64,000 bases of DNA from Pseudomonas solani (GTDB lineage: Bacteria; Pseudomonadota; Gammaproteobacteria; Pseudomonadales; Pseudomonadaceae): positions 1,086,501-1,150,500 of the forward strand of contig NZ_AP023081.1 in assembly GCF_026072635.1 (NCBI RefSeq), in the 5' to 3' direction. The notes below the pieces were generated by a model. That model searched no databases. It was given only the letters and a program-made list of their open reading frames with translations, and was not told the DNA's origin. Both the position numbers and the translations under genes were made by a program. Position 1 is the first letter of the stretch; each line of letters begins with the position of its first letter. Positions 40,633 through 47,858 of the stretch are shown one piece after another.

Positions 40633-41823
40633 ATGAGCCTGCTGCCCCTGAACATCTCGCTGATCAGCGAAACCTTCCTGCCGGAGATCAACGGCGTCGC
40701 CAACACCCTGGCGCGCCTGTGCGACGGCTTGCGCGCCCGTGGCCACCGCCTGCAGCTGGTGCGCCCGCGCCAGGCCTGCGACCAGGGCGTGAAGAGCAGC
40801 GACGAACTGCTGCTGGTGCGCGGCTGGCCGCTGCCCGGCTACCCCGGCCTGCAGTGGGGCCAGTCGAGCCTGCACAAGCTGATCGCGCGCTGGAAGCGCA
40901 AGCGCCCGGACGTGCTCTACATCGCCACCGAAGGCCCGCTCGGCCTCTCCGCCCTGCGTGCCGCGCGGCGCCTGGGCATTCCGGCGATCAGCGGTTTCCA
41001 CACCAATTTCCAGCAATACACCGGGCACTACGGCGTCGGCCTGCTGACCCGCCTGATGACCAACTACCTGCGCTGGTTTCACAACGCCTCGCAACTGACC
41101 CTGGTGCCCAGTGCCAGCCAGCGCGAGGAGCTGCAGCGCCGCGGCTTCGAACGCCTGGCCCTGCTGTCCCGCGGCGTCGACGGCCAACTGTTCAACCCGG
41201 CCCGGCGCTGTGCGGCGTTGCGGGAATCCTGGGGCCTGGGGCCGGACGATATCGCCGTGCTGCATGTCGGCCGCCTGGCCCCGGAGAAGAACCTCAGGCT
41301 GCTCGGCCCGACCTTCCACGCCCTGCAGCAGGCGTATCCACAGAAGACCATGCGGCTGATCCTGGTGGGCGACGGGCCGCAGCGCGCACAGCTCCAGGCG
41401 GAGCTGCCCGAGGCCCTGTTCCTCGGCCTGCAGCGGGGCGAGGAGCTGGCCAGGCACTACGCCTCCAGCGACCTGTTCCTGTTCCCCAGCCTCTCCGAAA
41501 CCTTCGGCAACGTGGTGCTCGAAGCCCTCGCCTCCGGGCTCGGCGTGGTGGCCTTCGACCAGGCTGCAGCGGCGCAGCACATCCGCCACGGCCACAACGG
41601 CGCCCTGGCGATGCCGGACGTACCGGTGACCTTCAGCGATGCCGCGTGCTGGCTGCTGGAAGACAGCGAAACCCTGCGCCGGGTGCGCCTGAACGCGCGC
41701 CAGCATGCGGGCCGCCAGGGCTGGGAGGCGATCATCCAGCAGTTCGAACAGCACCTGCACGATGTCCACCAGGCGCTGCCCGAACCCCGCGTGACAGCGG
41801 GGCTGGACCGCCTCCAGCGCTGA
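40633..41823 (+). CDS. GT4 family glycosyltransferase, probably PhoB-regulated
   Basis: A 396-residue GT-B glycosyltransferase: ISLISETFLPEINGVANTLARLCDGLRARGH (N-terminal acceptor lobe), LHVGRLAPEKNLRLL, and the nucleotide-sugar E-x7-E motif FPSLSETFGNVVLEALASG. Close relatives make glycolipids (SQD2/Agt-like) from diacylglycerol during phosphate limitation, which fits the Pho box upstream. An ATG at 40609 would overlap the promoter, so I choose 40633 (MSLLPLNISL). No obvious ribosome site; the transcript may have a very short leader. Convergent with degV, gap 0. Confidence 0.82.
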   Translation: MSLLPLNISLISETFLPEINGVANTLARLCDGLRARGHRLQLVRPRQACDQGVKSSDELLLVRGWPLPGYPGLQWGQSSLHKLIARWKRKRPDVLYIATEGPLGLSALRAARRLGIPAISGFHTNFQQYTGHYGVGLLTRLMTNYLRWFHNASQLTLVPSASQREELQRRGFERLALLSRGVDGQLFNPARRCAALRESWGLGPDDIAVLHVGRLAPEKNLRLLGPTFHALQQAYPQKTMRLILVGDGPQRAQLQAELPEALFLGLQRGEELARHYASSDLFLFPSLSETFGNVVLEALASGLGVVAFDQAAAAQHIRHGHNGALAMPDVPVTFSDAACWLLEDSETLRRVRLNARQHAGRQGWEAIIQQFEQHLHDVHQALPEPRVTAGLDRLQR

Positions 41824-42783
41824 TCAGCCGAAGGGCCGGGCCGGTGCGGCGAAGGCCAGGCTCAGCGCGCCCTTGCCGAGGTTGATGGCGCCGGTGGGGC
41901 TGAGCATCGCCACCTGCAGGTTCACCTCGCGTTGGGCGCACACCGATTCCAGCTGGGCGAAGCCCGGCAGGTCGCGCACCACCGACAGGTCCCCGGCGTA
42001 GCTCAGGCACAGCTGCGGTGCCAGCAACTCGCCCGCCAGCACCTGGGCGGTGGCGTGGGCCAGCAGCTTCTCCGCCGCACGCTCGAAGCTCGGCGCCAGG
42101 GACACCGGCTTGTCCTCGCCCTGCTGCACGCTGATCACCGGCTTCACATCCAGCAGCGAGCCCAGTCCCAGGGCTGCGCCGCGCATACGGTCGAGCAGGC
42201 CGCCACGCTCGCCCTTCTGGAAACCACGGCGGCGCAGGTGGCCGAGGTCGTCGGCGATGAGGAAGGTGCAGACGCTCTCCGAAAGTTGTTCCAGCCGCGC
42301 CCGCACCGCGCTCGGGTGGCCGCCGGCGGCGACCAGCCGGGCCGCCTCGGCAGCCAGTACGGCGCTGCCGGCGAACATGCTGCGGCCATCCACCACGCGC
42401 ATGGCGAAGGGGCTGTTGAGGCCAGCCTCGGCGCGGCGTTCGCGGTAGTGCTGGAGCAGGCTGAAGGAGGCCTGGGTGGCGTGCTCGAAGATCGGGCTGC
42501 GCAGGCTGGAGATGGTCAGGCAGATGACATGGTCGTAGGCGGTCACCAGTTCTTCGAGGAACCACTGCTGCATCTCCGCCACCGACAGCGCGTCGCTGTG
42601 GTCCTCCGGGCCGACCTTGGCCAGCTGCTCGGCATAGAACTGCCGGGTGGCCTCGGGTACACGGCGGTCCACCAGGGCTTCACGCCCCAGGTGGATACGG
42701 ATCGGCAGCACACGGATGCCGTGGGCAGCGAGGAATTCCTGAGGCAGGTCACAAGTGGCATCCACTACCAGTCCAGTGCGCAT
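41824..42783 (-). CDS. DegV family fatty-acid-binding protein
   Basis: A 319-residue DegV protein: GLVVDATCDLPQEFLAAHGIRVLPIRIHLG (4-33), SDALSVAEMQQWF, LTISSLRSPIFEHA, VVDGRSMFAGSAVLAAEAARLVAAG and LLDVKPVISVQQGEDKPVSLA. DegV proteins bind fatty acids, and in Firmicutes partner the FakA kinase; gammaproteobacterial copies are of unknown role. The stop abuts the glycosyltransferase stop directly (41824 against 41823). ATG 42783 follows AAGGAG. Confidence 0.88.
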   Translation of the reverse strand: MRTGLVVDATCDLPQEFLAAHGIRVLPIRIHLGREALVDRRVPEATRQFYAEQLAKVGPEDHSDALSVAEMQQWFLEELVTAYDHVICLTISSLRSPIFEHATQASFSLLQHYRERRAEAGLNSPFAMRVVDGRSMFAGSAVLAAEAARLVAAGGHPSAVRARLEQLSESVCTFLIADDLGHLRRRGFQKGERGGLLDRMRGAALGLGSLLDVKPVISVQQGEDKPVSLAPSFERAAEKLLAHATAQVLAGELLAPQLCLSYAGDLSVVRDLPGFAQLESVCAQREVNLQVAMLSPTGAINLGKGALSLAFAAPARPFG

Positions 42784-42897
42784 GACGACTACTCCTTCGG
42801 CCGGTGAACCGGCGCTTGTTGTGATGTTCGCGACCTTGCGCCTTGCCCGCCCGCAAGTCAGCCCAACCGATTGAGGGTTTCACCGGCTCGCAGGCAT

Positions 42898-42923
42898 AAA
42901 AAAGCCCCGCACGAGACGGGGCT
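42898..42923 (-). terminator. intrinsic terminator after the old-yellow-enzyme gene
   Basis: Read leftward, AGCCCCG/CGGGGCT (42903-42923, 7-nt loop) ends in a T-run (A-run about 42898-42903 on the plus strand). Confidence 0.85.
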
Positions 42924-42968
42924 GGAAATGGGTGCGCCGGCAGGGCCGACGCACCGGGGGACGAATGC

Positions 42969-44078
42969 TCAGACCAGGCTGGTCAGGGCGTCGCGGCTGA
43001 ACGGCAGGATGTCCTGCATGCGGCCTTCACGGACCTTGGTCGCCCAGTCCGGGTCCACCAGCAGGGCGCGGCCCACGGCCACCAGGTCGAATTCCTCATT
43101 GTTCAGGCGTTCCAGCAGACCTTCGATGTTGGCTGGCTGGGCGACCTTGTCGGTCTTGACCATGAACTGCAGGAACTCGCCATCCAGGCCGACGCTGCCG
43201 ACGGTGATGGTGGGCTTGCCGGTGAGCTTGCGGGTCCAGCCGGCCAGGTTGAGGTCGGAGCCTTCGAACTCCGGCTCCCAGAAGCGGCGGGTGGAGCAGT
43301 GGAAGATATCCACGCCGGCATCGGACAGCGGCTTGAGGAAGGCGCCCAGTTCTTCGGCGGTCTGCACCAGGCGGGCGGTGTAGTCCTGCTGCTTCCACTG
43401 GGAGAAGCGGAAGATGATCGGGTAGTCGGGGCCGACGGCCTCGCGCACGGCCTTGACCACTTCGATGGCGAAGCGCGAGCGCTGGGCCAGGTCGCCACCG
43501 TAACCGTCAGTGCGCTGGTTGGTGCCTTCCCAGAAGAACTGGTCGATCAGGTAGCCGTGGGCGCCGTGCAGTTCGACGCCGTCCATGCCGATGGCCTTGG
43601 CGTCACGGGCGGCCTGGGCGTAGGCGGCGACGACGTCGTCGATGTCCTGCTGGGTCATGCCGTGGACCACCACCTGGCCGTCCTTGAGCTTCTCGCTCGG
43701 GCCGTAGCCGGGAACGCTGGCGTCCGGCTCGGTGCCCAGGCGGCGGACGTTACCCACGTGCCACAGTTGCGGGACGATCTTGCCGCCTTCGGCGTGCACG
43801 GCGTCGACCACGGTCTTCCAGCCGGCCAGGGCGTCTTCGCCGTAGAAGCGCGGTACATGGGGGTAACCGTTGGCGGCCTGGTGGCCGATGGTGGTGCCTT
43901 CGGTGACGATCAGGCCGACGCCGGCGGCAGCGCGGCGGCGGTAGTACTCGACCACCTGCTCGGTGGGCACGCCGCCCGGGGAGAAGGAGCGGGTCATGGG
44001 CGCCATCACCACACGGGTCGGCAGCTCGAGGGCGCCGAGGCGGAAGGGGGCGAACAGGGCGTCTGCGGATGCGGTCAT
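42969..44078 (-). CDS. NADH:flavin oxidoreductase (old yellow enzyme family)
   Basis: A 369-residue OYE-type TIM barrel: LFAPFRLGALELPTRVVMAPMTRSFSPGGVPTEQVVEYYRRRAAAGVGLIVTEGTTIG (8-65), VELHGAHGYLIDQFFWEGTNQRTDGYGGDLAQRSRF with the flavin-site HGAHGYL, and the FMN phosphate region near GRALLVDPDW. It reduces electrophilic alkenes, quinones or nitro compounds with NAD(P)H; a xenobiotic-reductase role is plausible. ATG 44078 follows AGGAGA. A 15-bp site at 44103-44117 shared with the TetR gene suggests repression by that TetR (NemR-like). Confidence 0.9.
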   Translation of the reverse strand: MTASADALFAPFRLGALELPTRVVMAPMTRSFSPGGVPTEQVVEYYRRRAAAGVGLIVTEGTTIGHQAANGYPHVPRFYGEDALAGWKTVVDAVHAEGGKIVPQLWHVGNVRRLGTEPDASVPGYGPSEKLKDGQVVVHGMTQQDIDDVVAAYAQAARDAKAIGMDGVELHGAHGYLIDQFFWEGTNQRTDGYGGDLAQRSRFAIEVVKAVREAVGPDYPIIFRFSQWKQQDYTARLVQTAEELGAFLKPLSDAGVDIFHCSTRRFWEPEFEGSDLNLAGWTRKLTGKPTITVGSVGLDGEFLQFMVKTDKVAQPANIEGLLERLNNEEFDLVAVGRALLVDPDWATKVREGRMQDILPFSRDALTSLV

Positions 44079-44102
44079 CGGGGTCTCCTGATTCCGGCCA
44101 AG

Positions 44103-44117
44103 TGACCGGTCGTCTCG
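44103..44117. promoter_or_regulatory. TetR operator candidate before the old-yellow-enzyme gene
   Basis: TGACCGGTCGTCTCG, identical to 44739-44753 before the tetR gene. Core GACCGGTC is an 8-bp palindrome. Confidence 0.75.
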
Positions 44118-44134
44118 TTTATGGGCTTTAGGGG

Positions 44135-44725
44135 TCACACCCGCAGCAGGCGCTGCAGGCGGGTCATGAAATCGAACAGCGGCCGGGCGCCGGCACCGAC
44201 CTTGAGGCGGGTGAGCACGCCCTGCCAGGCGTTGGCGATGAAACCGGCGAGGTTGGCGCAGTCCTCGTCCGCCGGCAGCTCACCGGCACGCTGGGCCTCT
44301 TCCAGGCAGGCCTGGAGGATGTCCGCCGAGCGCTGCAGGATGGCGTCCACCTGGGCACCGATGGCGGGCGACAGCTCGGCCATCTCGAAGCTCAGGCTGC
44401 CGATGAAGCAGTGGTACTCCAGCTTCTCGTGGCGGGTGAAATGGCTGACCAGCTCACCGTAGTAGTCGAGGATGCGCTGGGCCGGGCTCTTCGCCGGATC
44501 GGACAGGGCCTGGGCGTAGCGCTCCAGGCGCGGCGAGTAGAGGTAGTCCAGCGCCTGCAGGGCGAAATCTTCCTTGCTGGCGAAGTAGTGGTAGAAGGAC
44601 CCCTTGGGAATCCCCGCTGCCTGGACGATCTCCTGCACGCCGGTACCGTGGTAGCCCGCGCGGGTCATCACGCCGGTGCCCTTGGCCAGGATCAGGTCAC
44701 GTTTGTCGAGTCGGATGCTGTTCAT
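44135..44725 (-). CDS. TetR family transcriptional regulator (NemR-like)
   Basis: A 196-residue TetR protein: helix-turn-helix at about 8-55 (RDLILAKGTGVMTRAGYHGTGVQEIVQAAGIPKGSFYHYFASKEDFALQAL) and a helical ligand domain. E. coli NemR controls the OYE gene nemA and senses electrophiles through cysteines; the ligand domain here has Cys residues near CFIGSL and DCANLAGF. Both its own promoter and that of the adjacent OYE gene carry the same 15-bp site. The start at 44725 is the better of two; an ATG at 44737 is also possible. Confidence 0.88.
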   Translation of the reverse strand: MNSIRLDKRDLILAKGTGVMTRAGYHGTGVQEIVQAAGIPKGSFYHYFASKEDFALQALDYLYSPRLERYAQALSDPAKSPAQRILDYYGELVSHFTRHEKLEYHCFIGSLSFEMAELSPAIGAQVDAILQRSADILQACLEEAQRAGELPADEDCANLAGFIANAWQGVLTRLKVGAGARPLFDFMTRLQRLLRV

Positions 44726-44738
44726 GGCGCCGAGCATA

Positions 44739-44753
44739 TGACCGGTCGTCTCG
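44739..44753. promoter_or_regulatory. TetR operator candidate before the tetR gene
   Basis: TGACCGGTCGTCTCG, exact copy of the site at 44103-44117, 14 bp before the tetR start, suggesting autorepression. Confidence 0.75.
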
Positions 44754-44856
44754 CTCGGCACAGCACTATTGATCAGGGTGATTTTGGGTCAGAAAGCAGG
44801 CGTGCCTTACCCGGCGGTAATGGCCTGTCGTGAAGGTAAGGGCGGGTGTGGGCATC

Positions 44857-44890
44857 GTAGGTTGGCGCCGAGCGCAGCGAGGCCCAACGC
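44857..44890. repeat. extragenic repeat family R4, copy 1
   Basis: GTAGGTTGGCGCCGAGCGCAGCGAGGCCCAACGC. An inverted copy lies at 51197-51230 and a partial one at 38516-38550. Confidence 0.7.
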
Positions 44891-44930
44891 AGCGATGTTC
44901 GGCCCCGCTGCGAGCCCCCTATGGGAGCGG

Positions 44931-45008
44931 CTTCAGCCGCGAAAGACCCGTTACCGGCACCTGGCTGCGAGCGACTGGGGGCTCCATCGCGAATGAATTC
45001 GCTCCCAC
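44931..45008. repeat. extragenic palindrome family R3, copy 2
   Basis: Starts ATGGGAGCGGCTTCAGCCGCG and ends GCGAATGAATTCGCTCCCAC, as at 4386-4450. Confidence 0.75.
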
Positions 45009-45054
45009 GGAATGTGCCGCCCAATCACGATTCATGTAGGGGCGACTTCAGGCC

Positions 45055-45114
45055 GTAGGGCGGGTGAAACCCGCGAAGGGTGGGTGCGGCGTTGTCGGGT
45101 TGCACCCGACCTAC
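45055..45114. repeat. extragenic palindrome family R1, copy 2
   Basis: GTAGGGCGGGTGAAACCCGC... ...TCGGGTTGCACCCGACCTAC. It is flanked by GTAGGGGCGACTTCAG motifs at about 45036 and 45134. The 538-bp gap 44726-45263 holds only these repeats and the tetR promoter; no gene. Confidence 0.8.
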
Positions 45115-45263
45115 AAGCCCCACCACGGCCCATGTAGGGGCGACTTCAGTCGCCAAGCAGGCCGCAGGACTGCCAATCTCCGGCGCTTTCCTGCAGCACC
45201 GCCTGGTGGATGAAAAAGCACCATCCACCCTACGCAGGTCCCGCCATCAGGGGGAGGAGCGCC

Positions 45264-45746
45264 TCAGCCCAGCGCCTTCTCGATGGCCAGCACCAGGGCC
45301 GGGTCGTCCGGGGCGGTGCGTGGGGAGAAACGGGCGAGCACGCGGCCGTCCTGGCCGACGAGGAACTTCTCGAAGTTCCAGGTGATGTCGCCGGGGAATT
45401 CGGCGCCCTCGCCCGCCAGCAGGCGATACAGCGGATGACGGCCGGGGCCGTTGACCTCCAGCTTGCTGCCCAGGGGGAAGCTCACGCCATAGTTGAGGCT
45501 GCAGAACTCGCGGATCTCGTCTTCGCTGCCAGGCTCCTGGCCGGCGAACTGGTTGCACGGCAGGCCGAGCACGGTGAAACCCTTGTCGCGGTACTGCTGG
45601 TGGAGCTTTTCCAGCCCGGCATATTGCGGTGTCAGCCCGCACTTGGAGGCGACGTTGACCACCAGAACCACCTGCCCCTTGTAGGGCGCCAGAGGCAGCT
45701 CCTGACCGTCGAGGGCACGCAGGTTGAGGTCGTGGAATGCACTCAT
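45264..45746 (-). CDS. glutathione peroxidase
   Basis: A 160-residue thiol peroxidase: FHDLNLRALDGQELPLAPYKGQVVLVVNVASKCGLTPQY, with peroxidatic Cys36, then LGLPCNQFAGQEPGSEDEIREFC (catalytic Gln) and ITWNFEKFLVG (catalytic Trp/Asn). It reduces peroxides using glutathione or, as often in bacteria, thioredoxin. ATG 45746 follows CAGGAG. A strong terminator separates it from slyD. Confidence 0.9.
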   Translation of the reverse strand: MSAFHDLNLRALDGQELPLAPYKGQVVLVVNVASKCGLTPQYAGLEKLHQQYRDKGFTVLGLPCNQFAGQEPGSEDEIREFCSLNYGVSFPLGSKLEVNGPGRHPLYRLLAGEGAEFPGDITWNFEKFLVGQDGRVLARFSPRTAPDDPALVLAIEKALG

Positions 45747-45786
45747 GACAAACTCCTGGATCGTCGCAAGGGAACATCGCAGCGGG

Positions 45787-45814
45787 ACAAAAAAGGCGCC
45801 CGTGGGCGCCTTTT
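45787..45814. terminator. intrinsic terminator between slyD and the glutathione peroxidase gene
   Basis: A-run, GGCGCCC-GT-GGGCGCC (45795-45810), TTTT. It serves slyD, read leftward. Confidence 0.85.
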
Positions 45815-45882
45815 CGGTTGATCAGAGCTTAGCAGCCCCGAGGCGACCGAGCGTTGCCGCAAGTCGCCTGGCTGCCCGCCGA

Positions 45883-46368
45883 TCAGTGGTGGTGACCACC
45901 TTCGCCATGGATATGGCCGTGGGCGATCTCTTCGGCGCTGGCTTCACGCACGTTGACCACTTTCACGTCGAAGCTCAGGCGCTGGCCGGCCAGCGGGTGG
46001 TTGCCGTCGACGGTCACGTCGTCGCCATCGATGTCGCGGATGGTGACGATCTGCATGCCGCCGTCCGGGCCGGACGCATGGAACTGCATGCCGACTTCCA
46101 GCTGATCGACGCCTTCAAACATAGCGCGGCTGAGGGTGGCAACCAGTTCGGCGCTGTATTCGCCGTAGGCATCTTCCGGTTCGATGGCGACCTTGATCGC
46201 ATCACCGGCCTGCTTGCCTTCGAGGGCCTTTTCCAGGCCGACGATGATGTTGCCGGAACCGTGCAGGTACACCAGCGGCGCGCCGCCAGCGGAGCTGTCG
46301 ATGACCTCACCGGCGTCGTTGGTGAGCGTATAGTCGATGGAGACAGCCTTGTTGGCGGCAATCAGCAT
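45883..46368 (-). CDS. slyD: FKBP-type peptidyl-prolyl isomerase SlyD
   Basis: A 161-residue SlyD: FKBP domain split by an IF insert (VSIDYTLTNDAGEVIDSSAGGAPLVYLHGSGNIIVGLEKALEGKQAGD; later DGNHPLAGQRLSFDVKVVNVREAS) and a short His-rich tail HGHIHGEGGHHH for metal binding. SlyD isomerises proline bonds, chaperones proteins and delivers nickel in E. coli. ATG 46368 is used; it is head-to-head with the DUF3565 start (46367), sharing 2 bp. Confidence 0.92.
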   Translation of the reverse strand: MLIAANKAVSIDYTLTNDAGEVIDSSAGGAPLVYLHGSGNIIVGLEKALEGKQAGDAIKVAIEPEDAYGEYSAELVATLSRAMFEGVDQLEVGMQFHASGPDGGMQIVTIRDIDGDDVTVDGNHPLAGQRLSFDVKVVNVREASAEEIAHGHIHGEGGHHH

Positions 46369-46666
46369 GGTGCAAGACCTTTTGGAGAAGATTGAAGAAC
46401 GTGCAAGTCTAACTGCCAAGACGGCCGATTGCGACCCGAAGGCTGACGGACGGATCGTACGCTTACTTGACTTCCGCCAGGATGACGAAGGCCATTGGGT
46501 GGCAGTCTTGTCCTGCGGCCATACCCAGCACCTGCGCCACCAGCCGCCCTGGCAGTCGCGCGCCTGGGTGCTGGACCCGGCACAACGCGAAGCACGGCGT
46601 GGACAGCCCTTTTCCTGCGGCTGGTGCGCCCGTGGCGCGGACCCCGAACCAACCAAGGAGCAATGA
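46367..46666 (+). CDS. DUF3565 family zinc-ribbon-like protein
   Basis: A 99-residue protein with the DUF3565 pattern: GHWVAVLSCGHTQHLRHQPPWQSRAWVLDPAQREARRGQPFSCGWC. The conserved CGHxQHxRH and CxxC suggest a metal site. Function unknown. The start is uncertain; ATG 46367 keeps an LLEKIEE N-terminus seen in relatives, but lies against the slyD start. The stop TGA (46664-46666) overlaps the ackA start ATG. Confidence 0.75.
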   Translation: MVQDLLEKIEERASLTAKTADCDPKADGRIVRLLDFRQDDEGHWVAVLSCGHTQHLRHQPPWQSRAWVLDPAQREARRGQPFSCGWCARGADPEPTKEQ

Positions 46667-47849
46667 TGCCCTCACGCAACATTCTGGTGATCAACTGTGG
46701 CAGTTCGTCGATCAAGTTCGCCCTGGTCAGCGAGGCCCATTCGCAGTTCCCCCTGTTCGGCATCGCCGAGCGCCTGGGCAGCCGCGACGCCGAACTGCGC
46801 TGGCAGCGTGGCGGCGACAAGGACAGCCTGATGATTCCCAACGGTGATTACCGCGTCGCCCTCTCGCAGTTGCTGCCCCTGGTGCAGGCGGCCACCGGCG
46901 GCAAGTTGCACGGCATCGGCCACCGCGTGGTGCACGGCGGCGAGCGCTTCACCTCGGCGCGCCGCCTGGATAACGAGGTGATCGCGGCGATCCGCGCCAT
47001 CGCCCCCTCGCCCCGCTGCACAACCCGGCGGCGCTGCAGGGCATCGAAGCCGCCATGACCGTCTACCCGCAGTTGCCCCAGGTGGCGGTGTTCGACACCT
47101 CCTTCCACCAGAGCCTGCCCGAGCACGCCTACCGTTACGCCGTTCCGGAACACCTCTACCGCGACCACGGCGTGCGCCGCTACGGCTTCCACGGCACCAG
47201 CCACCGCTACGTCAGCCACCGTGCGGCGGAAATCGCCGGGCTGTCCATCGGCGACAGCAGCTGGCTCTCCGCGCACCTGGGCAACGGCTGCTCCACCTGC
47301 GCCATCGTCGACGGCCAGAGCCGCGACACCAGCATGGGCCTGACGCCCCTGGAAGGCCTGGCGATGGGCACCCGCAGCGGCGACATCGACCCCAACCTGC
47401 ACAGCCACCTGGCCAGCACCCTGGGCTGGAGCCTGGAAGAGATCACCCGCGTGCTCAACAGCGAGAGCGGCCTCAAGGGGCTCTCCGGCCTGTCCAACGA
47501 CATGCGCGCCCTGGAGCAGGCCCGCGAACAGGGCCACCCCGGCGCCACCCTGGCCATCGAGGTGTTCTGCTACCGCCTGGCCAAGAGCCTGGCCGCCATG
47601 AGCTGCGCCCTGCCCCAGCTCGATGGCCTGATCTTCACCGGCGGCATCGGCGAGAACTCGCCGCTGATCCGCAGCAAGACGGTGGCGCACCTGAAGCTCT
47701 TCGACCTGGCCATCGACAAGGAGGCCAATGCCCGCTGTATCCGCGGCATCGCCGGCCCGATCCACAAATACGGTCACACACGCATCCTCGTGGTCCCGAC
47801 CAACGAGGAGCGGCAGATCGCCCTCGACACCCTCGCCCTGCTCAACTAA
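46666..47849 (+). pseudogene. ackA: acetate kinase, interrupted by a frameshift
   Basis: Two frames make one acetate kinase. The first has ILVINCGSSSIKFALV (about 5-20) to VIAAIRAIAP; the second resumes MTVYPQLPQVAVFDTSFHQSLPEHAYRYAVPEHLY and runs through VRRYGFHGTSHRYVS and GRDTSMG-like GQSRDTSMGLTPLEGLAMGTRSGDIDP to 47849. One C missing from the C5 run at 47003-47007 explains the break: adding it gives IAPLAPLHNPAALQGIEAAM, the normal sequence. AckA makes acetate and ATP from acetyl phosphate. ATG 46666 follows AGGAG. It is in an operon with pta. Confidence 0.9.
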
Positions 47850-47858
47850 GGCGGCTCC

